Below, in pieces: positions 58,908 to 64,000 of a DNA stretch of 64,000 bases; the first letter of the stretch is position 1; each line of letters starts with the position of its first letter. This DNA is from Bilabrum cf. latius (Eukaryota > Bigyra: Bicosoecida > Bigyra > Bicosoecida): positions 930,001 to 994,000 of the forward strand of contig OZ237752.1 in the NCBI GenBank assembly GCA_965178125.1. The letters are read 5' to 3'. Both the position numbers and the translations under genes were made by a program. The notes beneath the pieces were generated by a model, which had not been told where the DNA came from, did not search any database, and saw only the letters and a program-made list of their open reading frames with translations.

Positions 58908-59775
58908 TGGGGATGAAGGTCGCAGGGACTGGGGAAGGGACAGGGGCACGGCTTGGGACCGAGATGGAGACAGGGATGGCGGCCGCTTCGGTCGTGGGGA
59001 TGGGCCTGGGAGGTCCCGAGACCGTGGGGCCGGTCGGGGGTCTGGGCCTGGTAGCCGGGGAGGATTCGACCGCGGGGCGCGGGGAGAGCCCGACGACTTC
59101 CGGCGGGGTCCAGGGAACAAAGGATCGGGGCCACCTCCCAAGCGGTGGTCCAGCCGCTCTCGCAGCAGGAGTCGCAGCCGGAGCCGGAGCATCGATTTCA
59201 GGCGAGAGGTGCGCGATGTGCGGCGCGAGGTGGGGCGAGGTGGCGCTGGTGATGGCGCTGGCGGTGCCCCCGCAGCAGATGACAGCCGGCGCGGTGATAG
59301 GGGCTTCGACCGAGGCACAGATCAGGGTAGAGACTGGCGGCGCTCCCCATCGCCTCCCCGCAGCGGGGTCTCAGGGGATACCCCCCGGGGTGCGTAGGGG
59401 GCCGCTGAGGATCGGTGGAGGCCCGCGCCCCGACGTGAGGACAGTGGTAGGGTGGACGAGAGAAACGAAGACAGGCGCGGCGGGGCCAGGGGTGGGCGCT
59501 CGTACAGTCCGGCCCGGAGCGCGAGCTGGGACCGCGATGCAGGGAACAGTGGAGGGAGGGGGTCGCGCGGGGGCCGGGGCAGGGACAGAGGCAGGGACCG
59601 GGATAGAGGGAGGGGCAGGGACAGAGGGAGGGACAATGGTAGAGACAGGGACATGGGCAGGGACAGAGATAGGGGTGGAAGTCCAGCGCGTGGTGGCGAG
59701 GACGGCGGGGGTGGCGGTGGCAAGAGGAGGAAGAAGAAGAGCAGAGGCGGCAGGAAGGGGAGGCGCAGGCGGTGA
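55696..59775 (+). CDS. MPE1: MPE1/RBBP6-like 3'-end processing factor (DWNN, zinc knuckle, RING/U-box)
   Basis: Component of the mRNA cleavage and polyadenylation machinery with ubiquitin-ligase-type domains. Exons 55696-55867, 56030-56447 and 56868-59775; introns of 162 and 420 nt, phases 1 and 2. 1,165 residues, TGA. The DWNN domain starts MATVSFHFSNEKVEH and closes with GDEDRIPAGASVVVRL. A zinc knuckle has four cysteines at 177, 181, 186 and 191. GVPAHM follows, then the RING/U-box near 390-460 (CPLSFQLLTDPVLMPCCG, VCPLCSTPDVSPDQL). The C-terminus is Arg/Asp/Gly-rich (RDRDRD). This is the family's domain order. TAG codons: 55825 (residue 44, in the DWNN domain), 57379, 57880 and 59395. Exon 2 between DWNN and the knuckle matches relatives poorly and might hide an intron. 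Confidence 0.88.
58864..58910 (+). repeat. Hexanucleotide repeat (ACAGGG)n
   Basis: About seven copies encoding Asp-Arg, within the RD-rich tail of the MPE1-like protein. A similar Arg/Asp/Gly region follows at 59575-59680. Confidence 0.85.
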
Positions 59776-59973
59776 GGGGTGAGCATGTTGTGGTGCAAGT
59801 GCAAAGAAAGGCGTAGCATCGTGTAACATGCTGCCGTAGTCGACGTGCCAGCAGCGTTCTGCGTGTGATGCCTGTGGCGAAAACGTCGCAACTCGGAGCC
59901 CTAGGACATTCAGGTCTACAGCAACTTTGCCAGTGTGCACTTGAATTGACGTGGCAATTTGGAGCTTAATCAC

Positions 59974-62900
59974 ATGATGAAGCATTCGCTATCGTTCGCG
60001 TCCACCGGCTGCATTCGCGCCTCGGGAGTGGTGCAATGGGCACAGTTCGGGGAGGCTCGCACAGAAAGGGTGTTGTACGCTGCAAACAAGCTCGTGGCCG
60101 TTGCCAATGCCGAGGTAAGATAGCAGATCTGTAGGTATTCCAAAGATGGATGTTGCGCTGCTGGCTAGTGGTGCATGGACTACCTCGCGCAACTCTTCTC
60201 GCAGGAAGGAGCCGTCGAGTAGCTTTTAGAAGCCCATGCGGCCCCCATCTCGCGTATTTCGGTGCCAAAACAGTTGCACGAGCATGTATAGTCCTCAAAT
60301 CATTGGTTTACGTCCTGTGCTAGCGATGGTTCTGTGGCTGCATGGGAGTTTGACCGGACGTTCTCGCTGGCTGCCGCGCAAGTGGTGCACAAAGGCAGTG
60401 CTGGGGCGCTCGCCGCGTGCTCGTTCGGGGATATGAGGCTAGTTGCATCGGCAGGAAAAGACTCTCGCCTGGTATTGTCGCGCTTCCAAGAGCAGCCCGC
60501 CGCTGCCGGCCCCAGCCGTCTCGTGCCGCTGTGCGAGCTTCGGATGCGTGCTCTCGACCTGGCAGAGAGCCTGGATTTCTTTGCCCTACCTGGGGCGGGT
60601 GCGCCAGCCATCCAAGGAATACCATCGTCAGCTCCTGCTGATCGAGACGCGGCGCCCGCCGATGACCGAGTCTGCAAGTGGCAGAGCACGGGGATCGGGC
60701 TGGCGGCGGGCACGGTCAGCGGGGCCCTCCAGATCCTCGTCCTGGAGCAGATGCTCGGGGCGGGGGCAGGGGGCGGAGCAACGAGCGCGGAAGGCCAGCC
60801 CCAGCCCTAGTCCCAGCCCCAGCATTTGCGGCTCCGGATCGCACTCTCCCTCCCCTCCCGCCGCACCAGCCTGCGGTCGGTGTCCGTCTCGAGCGGCCCC
60901 GTCCTGCCGGCGGACGGAGGGGACCTGCCCCCGGAGGCCGCCCGCCGGGCGCTCCAAGCAGCTGCCCCGCACGTGATGGTCGCAGTAGCGGGTCACGACT
61001 CCAAAGTGGCCCTCTGGAAGCTGGCAGCGAGGACGCAGGGAACAAGCGGGGAGGCCTCCGCTGGAGCAACAGGTGGTGCAGCAGCTGCCGCGAAGCGGGA
61101 CGCAGATGATGCTGCTGCCGCCGCGCTTGCTGTGCTAGGCATCGATGAGCCGGGGGCATTTGCCCCCGAATCATCGCACCGCATTGCACTGCACCTGGCG
61201 AGCAGTGGCAGTGCGCTGCACCTCGAGGCCAGCTCGCAGGCCGTGCTGGCTGGGCACGAGCAGTGGGTCACAGAGGTGCGATGGGTGCCCCCGGTGCCCG
61301 TGCAGGGAACAAGCGCGCCCGAGGCCGAAGAGTCGGGTAAAAGCGACGAAGGTGACGGTGCCTCTTGGCCGCTGCCCGTGGCCTGGCAGCCCGCGGCTCT
61401 CTGGACGGCTTCCCTGGACCGGGCCGTGGCGTGCTGGCAGCCCGACATGGCGACCGAGGGGCCCGCCCCCGGGGAGGCAGTCATAGAGGCGGCGGTGCGG
61501 CGCGCGGGAGAGGCGGCCGTGGGGGGCTCCCTCGGGGGCTGGTCCCTGGTGGCCCGGCTAGGAGGATTCGGAGCCGATTTGCCGGGGTACCTTTGCGTGT
61601 GCCTGCGGCCCGACGGGCGGGCGCTGGCTGCGCTGGAGCAGCGGGGTGCCATCGCTGTGTGGGCTGCGCGGGGGCAGGGCAAGCGGGTGCAGTGGGGGGA
61701 CGAGAAGGAGAGGATAGCCAGGGAACAGCGGGAGATGGAGGAGCGTAGGTCCGGGCTGGGCCTGGGGCTCGGCCTGGTGGGGATCAGGGACGCCCAGTGG
61801 GAGCCGTGCATGGGGCTGCACGGGTTCGGGGCACAGGTGACGGGTGTGAGCTGGGCGGCGGACGGGTCGTACCTGGCAGCGTGTGGCTTTGATAAGACCA
61901 CGAGGCTGTTCGGTAGGGCGAGGGGAGGGGTCAGGACCCTTGGTGAGGCGACGAACGGGCGCGGGGGACGGTCAGGTGCTGGTGCTAGTGATGGTGCAGG
62001 TGCTGACGGTAGCAGTGGTGGCGTGAGTGCAGGGGGTGCAGAGCGCGCCATGTACCGGGAGCTGGCGCGGCCGCAGACGCATGGACACCCGGTGCGAACA
62101 GTGGCCGTGCTGCGGTCGCCGGGGGCGATGCATCGCATTGCAGCAGGGGCAGAGGAGAAGGTCGTTCGGGTTTACGACGCCACGCAGCCGTTCGTGGATC
62201 GGGCCCGCGGGGCGGGTCGCCTGGCGCAGGTACGCAACGAGGGGGCCTTGGATCGGATCAAGAAGGCCGAGGAGGGCTGGAGAGGTGCCGGAGCCGCCGG
62301 TGGCGCATGCGAAGGCGAAGGCGCGGACACGGACACGGACGCGGCAGCAGTGGCGCGCCGGCGCGTGTTGACGGCCCGCAGGTCGCGCGCCTACCTCCCC
62401 ACGCTCGGGCTGTCGAACAAGGCCATCGTGGTGCGGGAGGGCGCGTCTGCCGTGGCCGAGGCTGCGTCTTGGTGGGACTCCAGAGGGGGGGCGGGGGAAC
62501 AAGAGGGGGGTGAGGAGGAGCTGGAGGCGGCTGGGTCGGTGAAGGGCGTGCTGAAGCCAGCTCAGGGCAAGGGCGAGCGCGTGGGTGCCAAAGCACAGGC
62601 GCCAGTGCAACCCGTGGCCAGCGCAGACACGCACGTCCTCTCTGGTGAGACGCTGCAGGACCGTCTGAAGCAGGAGCAGCTGATCAAGGACGCGGCCCGC
62701 TTGGACAGGGAACAAGGGGCGCGGGCAGCGGCGGTGAAAAGCAGGGAGGAAGCGGAGAGGGTGGCCAAAGTGGGGGCCGCCGAGGAGGTGCAGGCCAGGC
62801 TAAGCCAGGGGACTGCGGGGGCCGGTGACGGGGCAGTGCCTGCAGGCGAAGAAGATGCAGGGGCAGCAGGGGCAGAGGGAGAGGAGGAGGGGATGGGGAA

Positions 62901-64000
62901 TGCTGCGTTGCCGCCAGAAACAGCATCAGCAGCCGCCGTGGATGGTCCCGCGGCAGATACAGCGGGAGCGCCTCGATCCACGAGTGCTCCCGGCTCGCCT
63001 CTTGTTCCCCCGCCCCCACTGCAGGACGAGCTCAGGGCCGAGACGTTGTTCCCCGAGACCGACAAGCTGTACTACCACGGCGATGAGATCGTGCGAGTGG
63101 CAGGGGACCCGATGGGCCGGTGCTTCGCCACGGCATGCAAGGCCAGGGACCCGGAGACCGCCGCGGTCCGCGTGTGGGATGCGCTCACATGCCGGCCCGT
63201 GTGCGACCTGAAGGACCACGCCTCCACGGCCTGTGCCCTGGCCTTCAGTCCCTGCGGGAGGTTCTTCCTGAGCGCCTCCAAGGACAGGCACGCGTGTCTG
63301 TACGCAGTCGTGGGGGCCGGGGATATCGAGGATAGGCGAGACTCTGGTGCCGGTGGTGGTGCCGGGCCCGGCCTGTCGCTGCTGGCTCGCTTCAAGGCGC
63401 ACAAGCGAATCGTCTTCGATGCGGACTGGGCACCCTGTGTGACGAGTGGGAACGAAGATGGTGTGACGAGTGTTGCGGTGTTCGCGACGTGCGGCAGGGA
63501 AGGCGCCGTGAAGGTGTGGAGGCTTGCCATGCCCGAGGTAGACACGGGGGCAGGGGCAGGGGCAGGGGCAGGGGCAGGGGCAGGGGCAGGGGCAGGGGCA
63601 GGGGCAGGGGCAGGGGCAGGGGAGCATGGCGATTCGTCGGGCGGGGGTGGAGGGGCGAGGAAGCCGGTGCTGTCGGAGGGCCCGGCTCCTCCTGCGTACA
63701 AGGAGCCGGTGACTGCGGTTGCGTTTGCGACCAGCTGTCCCCTGGCGGGCGAGGTTGCGACCGAGGGTGCCGCTGGTGGTGGTATCGGTGCTCGCACGCT
63801 GCTGCTTGCCGTGGGGCGGGAGTCGGGTGCAGTCGAGGTGTGGGGGGCTTCCTTATCAGCGGTCCAGTCGCATGGTCCCAAGTCGAAGGGTGTTTGGCAG
63901 AGGCTGGGAGAGGTCAAGCGCGCCGGGCCGTCCTCGGGCGCTGTGCGGCAACTGGCGTGGAGACCGGGACGGCGGGATGTCCCTGGCCTGGCCGAGGCCT
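59974..64000 (+). CDS. ELP2: Elongator complex subunit ELP2 (WD40), truncated by the window
   Basis: Double-propeller scaffold of Elongator, which modifies wobble uridines of tRNA. Exon 1 is 59974-60114; exon 2 starts at 60205 and runs past the right edge; intron of 90 nt, donor GTAAGA, acceptor CTCGCAG, phase 0. At least 1,312 codons. Family signs are GHEQWVTEVRW, FDKTTRLFGRA, the ELP2-typical RELARPQTHGHPVRT, GAEEKVVRVYDA, YLPTLGLSNKAIV, PPPLQDELRAETLFPETDKL and the C-terminal KAHKRIVFDADWAP. TAG codons: 60220 (residue 53), 60289 (residue 76) and 60808 (residue 249). Reading them joins the first propeller blades. The normal size is about 800 residues; Ala/Gly inserts explain the excess. Four CAGGGAACA motifs. 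Confidence 0.93.
63547..63620 (+). repeat. Hexanucleotide repeat (GGGGCA)n in ELP2
   Basis: About 12 perfect copies encoding Ala-Gly repeats in a surface loop before the last ELP2 blades. Likely length-variable. Confidence 0.9.

Noticed and set aside
63547-63620. Interstitial telomere made of GGGGCA repeats
   Set aside because: The repeat is in frame inside an ELP2 loop (Ala-Gly) and resembles other coding microsatellites in the window.

Overview
This window is nuclear DNA of a GC-rich, gene-dense, flagellated unicellular eukaryote. The evidence is GT-AG introns, Spt4, RPB10, eL39, CDC48/p97, an ELP2 homologue, a dynein-regulatory-complex subunit (DRC12/CCDC153) and a mitochondrial EF-G. I cannot name the species or phylum. 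I annotate 25 protein genes, two of them cut by the window edges. There are no rRNA, tRNA, CRISPR or recognisable transposon sequences.

The central result is the genetic code. With the standard code many genes look shattered by TAG codons. If TAG is read as an amino acid, adjacent blocks in the same frame fuse into complete proteins that end at TGA. I count 67 in-frame TAG codons in 18 of the 25 genes, including conserved ones (Spt4, RPB10, ELP2, tRNase Z, a Sec1/Munc18 protein, a HemD-like protein, an MPE1/RBBP6-like protein, DRC12). Alignment points to glutamine: Spt4 has its conserved Q-F pair only if TAG is Gln, and in a duplicated gene tail TAG in one copy lies opposite CAG in the other. 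TGA ends 22 of 23 complete genes. TAA ends one and I found none inside a gene. All products below are translated with UAG = Gln.

Layout. 1-3825 (-): end-truncated low-complexity protein. 4069-4930 (+): small membrane protein, probably mitochondrial. 5439-7724 (+): mitochondrial EF-G. 7873-8838 (-): Spt4. 9021-12353 (+): coiled-coil protein with flagellar-type TFxP motifs. 12776-14209 (-): zinc-finger array. 15173-15820 (-) and 15967-16762 (+): divergent coiled-coil gene and DRC12. 16895-20917 (-): large TPR protein. 21142-22295 (-): phytanoyl-CoA-dioxygenase-like protein. 22431-23806 (-): uroporphyrinogen-III-synthase-like protein. 24238-27149 (+): CDC48. 27397-28755 (+): ELMO-like protein. 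29098-30696 (+): methyltransferase-like protein. 31324-36383 (-): seven-transmembrane RGS receptor. 36662-41947 (+): secreted repeat protein. 42094-43548 (-): unknown. 44154-47436 (-): Sec1/Munc18 protein. 47528-47970 (+): RPB10. 48103-51048 (-): tRNase Z. 51744-53339 (-): secreted Asp-box protein. 53515-55029 (+): unknown. 55394-55549 (-): eL39. 55696-59775 (+): MPE1/RBBP6-like. 59974-64000 (+): ELP2, running off the end.

Genome style. Genes alternate strands with short gaps and many probable shared divergent promoters. Introns are few (19 seen, 56-461 nt), mostly near the 5' end, with donors of the GTGAG type and acceptors such as CTCGCAG. Conserved proteins are inflated by Ala/Gly/Ser/Glu-rich inserts. 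A 9-mer, CAGGGAACA, occurs 29 times by hand count, always on the sense strand inside exons. There is no operon logic, but several neighbours share a theme: a ciliary cluster at about 9-21 kb and RNA-processing or transcription factors at 47-60 kb.
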